64,000 nucleotides of DNA from Microbacterium oleivorans (GTDB lineage Bacteria > Actinomycetota > Actinomycetes > Actinomycetales > Microbacteriaceae). The DNA is taken from NCBI RefSeq assembly GCF_001644225.1, contig NZ_LSTV01000005.1:543-64542 (forward strand). The letters are read 5' to 3'. The position numbers and the translations under genes were made by a program. This document shows positions 1 through 8,373 of the stretch, piece after piece. The notes under the pieces are model-generated. The model was not told where the DNA came from and made no database searches. It saw only the letters and a program-made list of their open reading frames with translations. Position 1 is the stretch's first letter. Each line of letters opens with the position of its first letter.

Positions 1-168
1 CCGCTGCGCGGTCTGCACCTCCGCCAAACGCCCCGCCGCGGCCAGCACGCGGAGCTCGTCGATCTGCGCGGCGGCAATCCGCCGAGCCACCGAGTCGACG
101 TCCGCGACGATGCCCGCCAGAGTGGCGAGATAGTCCTCGCCACCGGGGGTTTCCGCCGCATCCGTCAT
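1..168 (-). CDS. Partial protein, possibly the N-terminus of a DUF222/HNH endonuclease
   Basis: Only the first 56 codons are inside the window; the gene runs off the left edge. The ATG at 168 opens a helical, Ala/Glu/Arg-rich sequence (MTDAAETPGGEDYLATLAG...) with a segment like VADVDSVARRIAAAQIDELR. This resembles the start of the DUF222 region that precedes an HNH nuclease domain in many Microbacteriaceae proteins. No HNH motif is visible because the C-terminus lies outside. The family call is by resemblance only; any other helical actinobacterial protein remains possible. Confidence 0.4.
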   Translation of the reverse strand, partial: MTDAAETPGGEDYLATLAGIVADVDSVARRIAAAQIDELRVLAAAGRLAEVQTAQR

Positions 169-316
169 ACCTGCACTCTGCCACGGACCACCGACATCGA
201 TTCCTGACGGAACCACTCCCGCCAGGACGGATCCTCTCCCGGGTGGCGAGAATCCTCGCCTCCGTCGACGCCCCGTCTTCAGGCCGCCTGCGCCGGGACG
301 CTCGACGCGACAAAGC

Positions 317-349
317 CTGAGGGCCCTGCCCGGGAGGCAGGGCCCTCAG
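317..349 (-). terminator. Hairpin terminator of the MscS-like gene
   Basis: A perfect 14-bp stem (CTGAGGGCCCTGCC paired with GGCAGGGCCCTCAG) closes a 5-nt loop directly after the stop codon of the minus-strand membrane gene. On that strand a short TTT follows, so it fits an intrinsic terminator of the high-GC type. Confidence 0.75.
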
Positions 350-352
350 CAT

Positions 353-1156
353 TCACGGCTGGGGCGGAACCGGCGGGGTCGGGCGCGTCGGGGCTGCCGG
401 CTGCGTCGGGGCCGCCGGCTGCGTCTGCTGCCGGAGGGTGCGCGTGGCCTCCTCCGCCTGAGCAGCGACGGACGGTGCGCCCTTCGCGTGCTGCGCGATC
501 TTCGGAGCCTCCTCCTCGCCCTTCGTCAGGATGGCTTCCCATCGCTGCTGCATCGGCTTGATGAGTCCGCCGCCGGCGCCGACGATGATGACGCCCGCGA
601 TGATGGCCAGGACGGCGATCAGAATGGGGGTCGTGACCGAGGTGGCCACGTCGATCTGGTTCAGCGCGGCGGTGACGCCGAGGAAGATGATGAACACGGC
701 GGCGATGTTCGCGAGGACCTTGCCGTAGGAGAGCCCGCTCAGGGTGTTCTGAATGAGCCCCTTCACGGCGGCGGCGATGGCCGACGCGATCACGATGATG
801 ATGATCGCAACGATGATCTTCGGCAGGAAGGCGATGATGCCCTCCAGCAGGTCGCTGACGGGGTTCGGGCCGAAGACGCCGAAGGCGAACTGCAGGACGA
901 ACAGAACCAGGGCGTAGTACACGATCTTCGCGACGATGTCGGAGGCGTCGAGCTTGGATTTGGCGAGGGCCCTCTTGATACCGCCGCGCTCCACGAGACG
1001 GTCGAACCCGACCTTCTCGAGCAGCTTCTCGAGGGCCTTACTGATCAGCTTGGCGACGATGAGTCCGACGATGAGGATGAGGAGGAACAGGAGAACCTGT
1101 GGGACGAATGTCACCACGGCCGCGAGCCCGTTCTCCAGTGCGTTGCCGATGTTCAT
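353..1156 (-). CDS. MscS-like membrane protein with conserved TM-helix repeats
   Basis: A 267-aa membrane protein. Hydrophobic helices lie near residues 8-38, 80-98, 107-130, 147-164 and 173-195, interrupted by amphipathic Lys/Leu stretches such as SKALEKLLEKVGFDRLVERGG. That spacing is typical of the conserved TM-helix repeat found in small mechanosensitive-channel relatives. The classic MscS beta domain is absent, so channel gating is inferred, not shown. The tail (after about residue 210) is a soluble Ala/Pro/Thr/Gln-rich region. ATG 1156 is preferred to the GTG/ATG codons upstream because AAAGG sits about 7 bases before it. A strong hairpin follows the stop. Confidence 0.7.
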   Translation of the reverse strand: MNIGNALENGLAAVVTFVPQVLLFLLILIVGLIVAKLISKALEKLLEKVGFDRLVERGGIKRALAKSKLDASDIVAKIVYYALVLFVLQFAFGVFGPNPVSDLLEGIIAFLPKIIVAIIIIVIASAIAAAVKGLIQNTLSGLSYGKVLANIAAVFIIFLGVTAALNQIDVATSVTTPILIAVLAIIAGVIIVGAGGGLIKPMQQRWEAILTKGEEEAPKIAQHAKGAPSVAAQAEEATRTLRQQTQPAAPTQPAAPTRPTPPVPPQP

Positions 1157-1445
1157 GATGTGACCTTTCACGATCGTCATCGGCATCTGCGGCTGCCGGT
1201 GACCGAGCGAGCGCCCTCAGTGCGCACACTCTCAGGGGTGTGGTGCGGCGAAGTCCGCTGCTGACGCACAAGTGTGCTGCCACGGGTCGGGCGTGCCGCA
1301 GGGATTGCCCGCGGGTTCCTCGCGGTGGTATCCGACGCGCTGCGCGTGCGACGACGCGACTCAGCAGGGTGGCGGGACAGGACGCCCGAAGCGCGGACCA
1401 CGCAAGCCTGGGCATCCGCGGTGCAGCCGGGTGGATCCTCGCCCC

Positions 1446-2105
1446 ATGAGCACCGAGAATCGCGATCGCGACGACGCGAACCCTTCCGCCCGCGGCGCCA
1501 CGGCCCCGGCTGCGTCAGAGGCGTCCGGACCCGAACGCACGCTTCATCACGACGTCCTCCAGCGCGAGAAGGCGGAGTTCGGCGGCTTCAAGTTCGGGTC
1601 GGCGTTCTTCGGCTGGCTCACCGCCACGGGCACGGCCGTGCTGCTCACCGCTCTCGTCGCCGCGACCGGGACCTGGGTCGGTGCGACTACCGGCACCGCC
1701 CCCGAGGAGGCCGCCGAAACCGCCACCCAGAATGCGGGAACCGCCAGCATCCTGGGTGCTGTCCTCCTCGGCATCGTCCTGCTCGTCTCATACTTCGCGG
1801 GCGGGTACGTCGCCGGTCGGATGGCCCGCTTCAGCGGGGCGAAGCAGGGGATCGCTGTCTAGATCTGGGCCATCGCCATCGCCGTCATCGTCGCCGTCGT
1901 CACGGCCGTGGCAGGCAGCCAGTGGGACGTCCTGGGCAATCTCGACAGCTTCCCGCGGATCCCCGTCGACCCCGAGGCCGTGACCGCGACGGGCATCCTG
2001 ACAGCCATCGGTGCCGCAGTGATCACGCTGATCGGCGCGATCCTCGGGGGCCTCGCCGGCATGCGTTACCACCGCAAGATCGATCGAGTCGGCCTCGGTC
2101 GCTGA
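1446..2105 (+). pseudogene. Membrane protein gene interrupted by an in-frame TAG
   Basis: One reading frame of 220 codons encodes a membrane protein but contains a TAG at 1860-1862 (codon 139). Before the stop there is a charged N-terminus, two hydrophobic helices and a YFAGGYVAGRMARFSGAKQG segment. After the stop the same frame continues without interruption as IWAIAIAVIVAVVTAVAG, a linker, a further helix with GAILGGLAGMRYHRKID, then TGA. The sequence around the stop (GIAV-stop-IWAIA) would be restored by TGG (Trp), a single G-to-A change. The two halves share composition and together give a plausible four-helix protein. Function unknown. It may be a real nonsense mutation, a sequencing error, or a truncated protein that still works. 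Confidence 0.7.
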
Positions 2106-2178
2106 GGCGATGGCGGCGGGCTGACATCGGCTCCCTCGCCGCCGCCCCTTGACGCCCGGCATCCGCTGCCCTAACGTA

Positions 2179-2192
2179 CAACCAAATGGTTG
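2179..2192 (+). promoter_or_regulatory. Candidate ArsR operator over the start codon
   Basis: CAACCA-AA-TGGTTG is a perfect 14-bp inverted repeat that contains the ATG (2186) of the ArsR-family gene. A TAACGT -10-like hexamer at 2172-2177 would start transcription at or next to that ATG. A repressor here would block its own promoter; autoregulation is inferred. Confidence 0.6.
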
Positions 2193-2533
2193 CACAAACG
2201 GAGCTCAGCGATGATCGGATCGACCGCGTCTTCCACGCGCTCGCGACCGCGACGCGGCGCGACATCCTGCGCCGCACTCTCGAGCGCGAGCAGTCCATCT
2301 CCGCACTCGCCGCCGATTACGACATGTCGTTCGCGGCGGTCCAGAAGCACATCGCCGTGCTCGAGGCGGCCGAGCTGGTCGTCAAGCGCGCGGAGGGGCG
2401 CGAGCGACTCGTCCGCGCGGACCCCGCGATGATCGCCCGTGCCCGCGCGCTGCTCGCGCAGTACGAAGACCTCTGGCGCGCACGCATCGACCGCCTCGAT
2501 GCGCTGCTGGCCGAACCCGAACCCGAGAACTGA
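2186..2533 (+). CDS. ArsR-family winged-helix transcriptional regulator
   Basis: 115 aa. The winged helix spans roughly residues 10-80: LATATRRDILRRTL (helix 1), SISALAADYDMSFAAVQKHIAVLEAAELV (helix-turn-helix), then the wing KRAEGRERLVRADP. No clustered Cys/His metal-binding motif is present, so this is the non-metal subgroup usually paired with SRPBCC proteins. The ATG at 2186 has no Shine-Dalgarno and appears leaderless. The SRPBCC gene follows after 26 bases, which suggests the two are co-transcribed and that the regulator controls the pair. The ligand is unknown. Confidence 0.85.
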   Translation: MVAQTELSDDRIDRVFHALATATRRDILRRTLEREQSISALAADYDMSFAAVQKHIAVLEAAELVVKRAEGRERLVRADPAMIARARALLAQYEDLWRARIDRLDALLAEPEPEN

Positions 2534-2559
2534 CCGACCGTCCACCGAAGGAGTGAGAC

Positions 2560-3528
2560 ATGCCCGTCACCGACGTCACCACCGACACCGAGAACCTCAC
2601 GATGACGCTCATCGCCGACGTCGACGCCCCCGTCGATCGGCTGTGGCGCGCGTTCACCCAGCCGCGTCAGCTCGAGCGGTTCTGGGGCCCTCCCGGTTGG
2701 CCGGCGACCTTCACCGACTTCGACTTCACGGTCGGCGGTCACGCCCGGTACGCGATGACGAGCCCGCAGGGCGAGAAATCCCGTGGCACGTGGGAGTTCC
2801 TCGCCATCGACGAGGGCCGCAGCTTCGAGGTGCTCGACGCGTTCGCCGACGAAGACGGACAGCCGATCCCCGAGTTCCCGTCGATGCGCATGGTCTTCTC
2901 GTTCACCGAGACCGCCGGCGGTTCGCGCCTCTCGAACGTCACGTACTTCACCTCCGCCGAGGCGCTCGAACAGGTCGTCGCGATGGGTGCGGTCGAAGGT
3001 TCCCGCATGGCGATGGACCAGCTCGACACGGTGCTCCACGGCCTGCGCGAGTGGTTCCAGGGCAAGGGCACGAACGTCGAACTGCTCGACGACACCCACG
3101 TGCGCATCACGCGCCTCGTCGAGGGTCCCCGCGATCTCGTGTGGCGTGCCCACCACGATCCGGAGCTCCTGAAGAAGTGGATGCTGGGCCCCGACGGGTG
3201 GTCGATGGTCGAATGCGTCGTCGGCGACACTTACCGGTACGTGTGGGAGGAGGGCGGAAACCCCGAGAGCCGCTTCGGCTTCGAGGGCGCGACCCTCCTC
3301 GACGACGAACCCCGCCGTTCGGTCAGCACCGAGAAGATGATCGGCATGGACGGCCCGTCGACCACGAACGACCTGCAGTTCTACGAGGAGGACCGCGCGA
3401 CCCTGCTGACGCTCCTCATCGAGTACCCCGACCGCGAGACGCGCGACATGATCCTCGCGACCGGCATGGCCGACGGCATGGAGACCTCTTACGCCCGCCT
3501 CGAGCGGGAGGTGCTGCAGGCGGCCTGA
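2560..3528 (+). CDS. Two-domain SRPBCC (AHSA1-like) protein
   Basis: 322 aa made of two tandem START/Bet v1-like SRPBCC domains. The first covers residues about 12-165 (IADVDAPVDRLWRAFTQPRQLERFWGPPGWP...), the second about 176-320 (ITRLVEGPRDLVWRAHHDPELLKKWMLGPDGW...). Both carry the W-x-A-hydrophobic-T/H-xPE/QxLxxWWxP-type opening seen in AHSA1-like proteins. Family members bind hydrophobic ligands or act in stress or toxicity responses; the ligand cannot be told here. Clear ribosome site (AAGGAG) before ATG 2560. It lies downstream of, and probably in one transcript with, the ArsR regulator. Confidence 0.85.
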   Translation: MPVTDVTTDTENLTMTLIADVDAPVDRLWRAFTQPRQLERFWGPPGWPATFTDFDFTVGGHARYAMTSPQGEKSRGTWEFLAIDEGRSFEVLDAFADEDGQPIPEFPSMRMVFSFTETAGGSRLSNVTYFTSAEALEQVVAMGAVEGSRMAMDQLDTVLHGLREWFQGKGTNVELLDDTHVRITRLVEGPRDLVWRAHHDPELLKKWMLGPDGWSMVECVVGDTYRYVWEEGGNPESRFGFEGATLLDDEPRRSVSTEKMIGMDGPSTTNDLQFYEEDRATLLTLLIEYPDRETRDMILATGMADGMETSYARLEREVLQAA

Positions 3529-3544
3529 CCGGGTGCGCAACGGC

Positions 3545-3606
3545 GGAGATCCTCGCCGACACGCCGCCCGGCACGCCGCCGGCGCCCGCGTGTCGCGAGG
3601 ATCTCC
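3545..3606. terminator. Long inverted repeat between convergent genes
   Basis: Bases 3545-3563 (starting GGAGATCCTCGC) pair with 3589-3606 (ending GCGAGGATCTCC) over 18 bp with a single bulged C. The repeat lies between the ends of the convergent SRPBCC and sufU genes, so a bidirectional terminator is likely. The rest of the gap (3607-3678) is GCACGC-rich low-complexity sequence. Confidence 0.6.
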
Positions 3607-3678
3607 ACCGTTCGGCACGCACGCGCACGCCGACGCACGCGCACGCCGCGGCACGCGCGCGGCGGCGCGAGGTCAGGC

Positions 3679-4140
3679 TCAGGCGCGGGCGAGGGCGTCC
3701 TCGAGCGCGACCCACGCGAGCATCGCGCACTTCACGCGCGCCGAGAACTTCGAGACCCCCGAGAGCGCCGCCGCGTCCGCGAAGGTCTCCTCGGCGAGCG
3801 GGATCGCACCGCGTGAGCGCAGCGCCTCGCGGAAGCCGTCGATCAGCTTCACGGCATCCTCCCGCGGGAGTCCGTCGTCGCCGCCGTCCTCCTCGATCAG
3901 CGCCGCGAGCATCGAAGCGGACGCCTGCGAGATCGAGCAGCCCGACCCCTCCCACGACAGGTCGGTGATGCGCTCGCCTGCGTCGTCGACGCGGACGCGC
4001 AGCGTGATGTCGTCGCCGCACATCGGGTTGTGCTGGTGCGAGCTCGCCGTCCGCCCCTCCTCGGGCGACAGACCGCGCCCGTGCGGGTGCTTCGAGTGAT
4101 CCAGGATGAGCTCCTGGTACAGCGAGTCGAGACCGTTCAT
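3679..4140 (-). CDS. sufU: SufU-type Fe-S cluster assembly protein
   Basis: 153 aa, normal for SufU. Conserved ligands are visible: Cys41 and Asp43 (MCGDD), Cys68 (GSGCSISQASASML) and Cys138 (ARVKCAML). These are the zinc/sulfur-handling residues of the SufU branch, distinguished from IscU by the insertion between Cys68 and Cys138. SufU accepts persulfide sulfur from SufS. Its ATG overlaps the sufS stop (ATGA), so the two are translationally coupled in one operon. The sufBCD scaffold genes are not in the window. Confidence 0.93.
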   Translation of the reverse strand: MNGLDSLYQELILDHSKHPHGRGLSPEEGRTASSHQHNPMCGDDITLRVRVDDAGERITDLSWEGSGCSISQASASMLAALIEEDGGDDGLPREDAVKLIDGFREALRSRGAIPLAEETFADAAALSGVSKFSARVKCAMLAWVALEDALARA

Positions 4141-5432
4141 GCGTCCACTCCGAAGTAGGAACGGATGCCGCTCACGGCATCCACCAGCGCATCGACGTCG
4201 TCGTCGGTGTTGTACAGCGAGGCCGACGCCCGGACGGACGCCGTCACCCCGAACCGCTTGTGCAGCGGCGCGGCGCAGTGGTGCCCGACGCGCACGGCGA
4301 TCCCCTGCGCGTCGAGGTACTGACCGGCGTCGTGCGCGTGCACGCCGTCGACGGTGAAACTCCACAGCCCGACCCGCTCGGCGCCCTCGGCGTCTCCGAG
4401 CAGGCGGACGCCGGGGATGTCGACGAGCCCCTCGCGCATCCGCGCCGCGAGGCGCACCTCGTGCGCGTGCACGGCGGCCATGCCCGCATCCTCGAGGTAC
4501 GACACCGCGGCGGCGAGTCCGATCGCGGGACCGATGGGCTGGGTCCCCGCCTCGAACCGCTGCGGCGGCGGCAGGTACCCCGCCTCGTCCAGCGTCACGG
4601 TCGTGATCATCGACCCGCCGGTGAGGAACGGGGGCAGCGCCTCGAGCACGTCGCTGCGGCCGTAGAGACCGCCGACGCCGTAGGGGCCGAGCATCTTGTG
4701 CCCGCTGAAGACCGCGAGGTCCACCCCGAGCGCGGGCAGGTCGAGCCGCATGTGCGGAGCGGACTGACACGCGTCGAGCACCGTCAGCGCGCCGACCTCC
4801 CGGGCGAGCGCGACGAGCTCGGCGACGGGGTTCACGATCCCGAGCACGTTCGACACGTGTGAGAACGCCACGATCCGGGTGCGCTCGCCGATGATCTGCG
4901 CCGCGGCATCCAGGTTGAGACGGCCGTCGTCGTGCGCGGGGATGTGGCGCAGCACGGCGCCGGTGCGCGCGGCGAGCTCCTGCCACGGGATGAGGTTCGC
5001 GTGGTGCTCCGCCTCGGTCGCGACGATCTCGTCGCCGGGCTGCAGCGCGAACCGAGCGGATGCCGGTGCCCCCCGCCCGAGCGTCGCGTTGCCGATCGCG
5101 TACGCCACGAGGTTCAGTCCCATCGTCGCGCCGCTCGTCCACACGAGCTGCTCGTCGCGGGCGCCGACGAAGCGCGCGACCGTGGCCCGGGCATCCTCGA
5201 ACAGGTCCGTCGCCTCGGCGGCGAGGGTGTGGGCGCCTCGGTGCACGGCCGCGTTGCTGCGGGTGAGGAAGTCGTACTCGGCCTGCAGCACCTGACGGGG
5301 CTTCTGGCTCGTCGCGCCGGAGTCGAGGTAGACCAGCGGGTGGCCGTTCACCTCCTGCTGCAGGATCGGGAAGTCTTCGCGCAGCCGGGCAGCGTCGAGC
5401 GTCGCGGTCTCGGACAGGGCGGGAGAAGTCAC
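4137..5432 (-). CDS. sufS: SufS-type cysteine desulfurase
   Basis: 431 aa PLP enzyme that takes sulfur from cysteine as a persulfide for Fe-S cluster building. The PLP lysine is Lys246 in FSGHKMLGPYG; Asp220 and Gln223 (LDACQSAPH) contact the cofactor; Cys386 in RVGHHCAAPLHKR is the persulfide-forming residue of the class II (SufS) group. Start GTG 5432 is supported by a -10 hexamer (TAGCCT) only 6 bases upstream, which implies a leaderless transcript. It is the first gene of the sufS-sufU pair. Confidence 0.95.
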   Translation of the reverse strand: MTSPALSETATLDAARLREDFPILQQEVNGHPLVYLDSGATSQKPRQVLQAEYDFLTRSNAAVHRGAHTLAAEATDLFEDARATVARFVGARDEQLVWTSGATMGLNLVAYAIGNATLGRGAPASARFALQPGDEIVATEAEHHANLIPWQELAARTGAVLRHIPAHDDGRLNLDAAAQIIGERTRIVAFSHVSNVLGIVNPVAELVALAREVGALTVLDACQSAPHMRLDLPALGVDLAVFSGHKMLGPYGVGGLYGRSDVLEALPPFLTGGSMITTVTLDEAGYLPPPQRFEAGTQPIGPAIGLAAAVSYLEDAGMAAVHAHEVRLAARMREGLVDIPGVRLLGDAEGAERVGLWSFTVDGVHAHDAGQYLDAQGIAVRVGHHCAAPLHKRFGVTASVRASASLYNTDDDVDALVDAVSGIRSYFGVDA

Positions 5433-5438
5433 CCTTCT

Positions 5439-5444
5439 AGGCTA
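5439..5444 (-). promoter_or_regulatory. -10 element of leaderless sufS
   Basis: TAGCCT on the minus strand, 6 bases before GTG 5432. Matches the recurrent TANNNT-N6/7-RTG layout of this window. Confidence 0.6.
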
Positions 5445-5479
5445 CGCCGGTGCGGGGTTCCGGGGCCGGTCGCCCGGGC

Positions 5480-6223
5480 TCAGAGCTCGGACCACGGGCG
5501 GTACGTGATGGAGACCACCGTCTCGTCGGCGGGGTCGGTGTTGACCCACAGCGAGTAAGCGTCCACCTCCGGCCCGTCGGCGCGATCGATCGCGAAGAAG
5601 AAACGCGGGTCGCCGCCCTCCCCCTCGATCTCGCGGTCGGGTCCGAGGGAGCGGACGTCGTCGGCGGTGAGACCGATCGCGAGGTCGAACTCGGGCGTGA
5701 CGGCGACGTCGCCCACCGCGTTCGCCGTGACCGAGACGTACGAGGGGACGAAGTACTCGTCGCGCGGCTTGCCGTCCTCCGTGACGATCATGTCGCGGAA
5801 CATGAACCCCTCCCAGACGTACGACGAGTAGTCGGGGAAGTGCGTGCCGTCGCCCTCGTAGACCGACTCCGACGGCTCGAAGCCGAACGCGTCCGTGAGC
5901 GCCGCGACGGCCGCTTCCGCGTCGTCGCGCCACCCGTAGGCGTAGAGCTCGGACCCGTCGTCCGCGACGATGGTGAAGCCGCCCGCCCCCAGCACGACCT
6001 CGCTCGCCATCGGGTCCTCGGTCTGCGTCTCCGAGGGCGCGGGCGTGGTCGCGGCCGGGGACGGAGTGGATGCCTCGGGCGTCGGCGATCCTGCTCCCGG
6101 CGCGGCGGAGGGGACCGGCGCCCGGTTCAGCAGGAGCACGATCGCGAAGACGGCCGCGATGGCGAGCACGCCCGCGAACGTCAGGAGCGGGACGAGGGCG
6201 CGGGGACGCCGGGACTCTGCCAT
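5480..6223 (-). CDS. Membrane-anchored secreted protein, paralog of the product at 9438-10253
   Basis: 247 aa with a short basic N-terminus, one transmembrane helix (about residues 10-33), a Pro/Ser/Thr/Ala linker (to about 70) and an extracytoplasmic domain of about 170 residues. The domain aligns along its length with the protein encoded at 9438-10253: VVLGAGGFTIVADDGSE against IALNGSGFTITSEDGEF, and SSYVWEGFMFRDMIV against DIYVWPGFRLYDVFL. No known family recognised; the domain is rich in beta-strand-like segments. ATG 6223 is used; GTG 6229, two codons upstream in frame, is an equal alternative. Neither has a strong ribosome site. Confidence 0.75.
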   Translation of the reverse strand: MAESRRPRALVPLLTFAGVLAIAAVFAIVLLLNRAPVPSAAPGAGSPTPEASTPSPAATTPAPSETQTEDPMASEVVLGAGGFTIVADDGSELYAYGWRDDAEAAVAALTDAFGFEPSESVYEGDGTHFPDYSSYVWEGFMFRDMIVTEDGKPRDEYFVPSYVSVTANAVGDVAVTPEFDLAIGLTADDVRSLGPDREIEGEGGDPRFFFAIDRADGPEVDAYSLWVNTDPADETVVSITYRPWSEL

Positions 6224-6256
6224 GGGCACATCATGGCAGTGCAGTGTCCTTTTCCA

Positions 6257-8311
6257 TCAGTTTTCGGAATGCTCTACCAAACCGTAATGACGCTGCTCGA
6301 CGCGGCCGCCGCGGTCGTCGCCGGGGAGGGGTCGCGAACGCCGTCCGTAGACGATCTCGGACGAGTCGAGCAGCCACGGCACGAGCGTCACCGTGACGCC
6401 GTGCACCATCATCAGCTGCTGCGCGATGCGGCGGGCCCGGCGGTTGTGGAGGGGTGTCTCCCACCAGTGCCCGACGATGTACTGCGGCAGGTAGACGGTC
6501 ACGACCGAGGGTCCGTGCTTCTCGCGGTACTTCTCGATGAAGCCGATGAGCGGCCCGGCGTAGTGGCGGTAGGGCGAGTCGACGACGACGAGGGGCACCG
6601 GCATCCGGTGGTACTCCCAATCGGCTTTCAGCTCGGCGATGTCGTCGGTCGTGACGGCCACGTGGACGGCGAGCGTCTTCTCGTGCTTGGCGGCGAGGGC
6701 GTAGTCGATCGCCTTGGCGACGGGCTTCTGCAGCTTGCCCACGAGGATGATGGCGAGGTCGCCCGACGAGCCGAACTTCACGGAGTCGTCCATCTCGATC
6801 TCGTGCTCGACGTCGCGGTAGTAGCGGTTGACGCCGATCATGAGGAACGCGAGCACCGGCATCGCCAGGAAGACGAGCCATGCGCCGTGGGTGAACTTCG
6901 TGATCGTCACGATCGCGAGCACGGCCACGGTGAACGCCGCCCCGATCGAGTTGATCACGAGTCCCGCCGTCGCCTCGCGTCGCGCCGCGGCGGGCCGGGT
7001 CTTGAGCAGCCGCAGCTCGCGCCGCCAGTGGCGCACCATGCCGATCTGTCCGAGCGAGAACGACACGAACACACCGATGATGTAGAGCTGGATGAGGGTG
7101 GTCAGGTTGGCCTGGAAGACCACGAGGATCGCGATCGCCGCGCCGCCGAGGATCAGCATCCCGTTCGAGAAGACGAGGCGGTCGCCGCGGGAGTTCAGCG
7201 CCTTCGGCGCGTAGCTGTCGCGCGCGAGCACCGATCCGAGCAGCGGGAACCCGTTGAAGGCGGTGTTGGCCGCCAGCAGCAGGACGCACGCGGTCGCGGC
7301 CTGGATGACGAAGAAGAAGATCGAGTCGCCGCCGAACGTGGCCGCGGCCACCTGGGCCATGAGGCTCGGCTGGGGTCCCGCCTCGCAGTCGAACCCGATC
7401 AGCTTGCAGGGGTTCTCTGCGTAGTGCACTCCCGCGATGAGGGCGAGGGCGGTGAGCCCGGCGAACAGCGCGATGGCGATGCCGCCCATGAGGACGAGGG
7501 TCGTCTGCGCGTTCTTGATCTTCGGCGTGCGGAAGGCGGGGACGCCGTTGCTGACCGCCTCGACGCCGGTGAGGGCGGAGCATCCGCTCGAGAAGGCGCG
7601 CAGCAGGAGCAGGATGAAGGCGACCTGCGACAGGCTCTCGGCCTCGACGGTGAAGTCGGCGCTCGAGGCGACGGGGGCATCCCCCATCGCCCACCGGAAC
7701 AGACCCGTCACGATCATGAGCGCGACCGACCCGATGAAGACGTACGTCGGGATCGCGAACGCCTGCGACGCCTCGCGCACGCCGCGCAGGTTGACGATGA
7801 CCAGCAGGATGACGAAGCCCACCGCCAGTTCGACTCGCCAGGGGTCGAGGGCCGGCAGCGCCGAGATGATGTTGTCGACGCCGGAGGAGACCGACACGGC
7901 GACGGTCAGCACGTAGTCGACGAGCAGAGCGGATGCCACGACGACACCGGCCTTCTCGCCGAGGTTCGTGCGGGCCACCTCGTAGTCGCCGCCGCCGGAG
8001 GGGTAGGCCTTGATGAGCTGGCGGTAGCTGAGGACCACGACGACCAGCAGCACCACGACGGCCGCCGCCACCGGCGGCGCGAAGGCCATGAACGCCGTGC
8101 CGCCGAGCAGCAGGATCATGAGCAGTTCCTGCGGCGCGTAGGCCACCGACGAGAGCGCGTCGGAGGCGAAGATCGGCAGCGCCCGCTTCTTGGGCAGGAG
8201 CTGTCCGTCGAGCTTCTCGGTGTCGAGGGGTTCGCCGATCAGCATGCGCTTCACGGCGGGGGAGGGGGCCGCGTTCGGATCGCGGCTGTCACTGGTCACG
8301 GCGGGCGACAT
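6257..8311 (-). CDS. KimA-like APC-superfamily permease
   Basis: 684 aa with about 12 transmembrane helices in the first 490 residues, followed by a soluble C-terminal domain of about 190 residues. The N-terminus LPIFASDALSSVAYAPQELL and the loop SGGGDYEVARTNLGE match the KimA (YdaO) branch of APC permeases, which import potassium; amino-acid transport is the alternative. The C-terminal domain (AIILVGKLQKPVAKAIDYAL...VTTDDIAELKADWE) resembles the universal-stress-like cytosolic domain of KimA. Bacillus kimA is under a c-di-AMP riboswitch, but here only 62 bases separate this start from the divergent VanZ gene, so none fits. GGGAGG precedes ATG 8311 closely. Confidence 0.8.
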   Translation of the reverse strand: MSPAVTSDSRDPNAAPSPAVKRMLIGEPLDTEKLDGQLLPKKRALPIFASDALSSVAYAPQELLMILLLGGTAFMAFAPPVAAAVVVLLVVVVLSYRQLIKAYPSGGGDYEVARTNLGEKAGVVVASALLVDYVLTVAVSVSSGVDNIISALPALDPWRVELAVGFVILLVIVNLRGVREASQAFAIPTYVFIGSVALMIVTGLFRWAMGDAPVASSADFTVEAESLSQVAFILLLLRAFSSGCSALTGVEAVSNGVPAFRTPKIKNAQTTLVLMGGIAIALFAGLTALALIAGVHYAENPCKLIGFDCEAGPQPSLMAQVAAATFGGDSIFFFVIQAATACVLLLAANTAFNGFPLLGSVLARDSYAPKALNSRGDRLVFSNGMLILGGAAIAILVVFQANLTTLIQLYIIGVFVSFSLGQIGMVRHWRRELRLLKTRPAAARREATAGLVINSIGAAFTVAVLAIVTITKFTHGAWLVFLAMPVLAFLMIGVNRYYRDVEHEIEMDDSVKFGSSGDLAIILVGKLQKPVAKAIDYALAAKHEKTLAVHVAVTTDDIAELKADWEYHRMPVPLVVVDSPYRHYAGPLIGFIEKYREKHGPSVVTVYLPQYIVGHWWETPLHNRRARRIAQQLMMVHGVTVTLVPWLLDSSEIVYGRRSRPLPGDDRGGRVEQRHYGLVEHSEN

Positions 8312-8361
8312 TACGCCTCCCGCGAACGCAGTGCAACGCGAAGCGGATGCCGCCCTATCCC

Positions 8362-8367
8362 TAGACT
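8362..8367 (+). promoter_or_regulatory. -10 element of the leaderless VanZ-RDD gene
   Basis: TAGACT ends 6 bases before ATG 8374; no Shine-Dalgarno is present. The divergent KimA-like gene starts 51 bases away. Confidence 0.6.
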
Positions 8368-8373
8368 CCAGGC

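Noticed and set aside
488..1264. Plus-strand frame rich in Asp and Gly
   Set aside because: Mirror of the MscS-like gene, created by its GC-rich third positions.
1187..1445. Possible RNA gene in the 259-base gap
   Set aside because: No tRNA-like arms, strong hairpin or coding signal; I see nothing definable there.
3607..3678. GCACGC-like tandem sequence as a possible repeat array
   Set aside because: The units are irregular and short, with no spacers; not CRISPR or a true tandem repeat.
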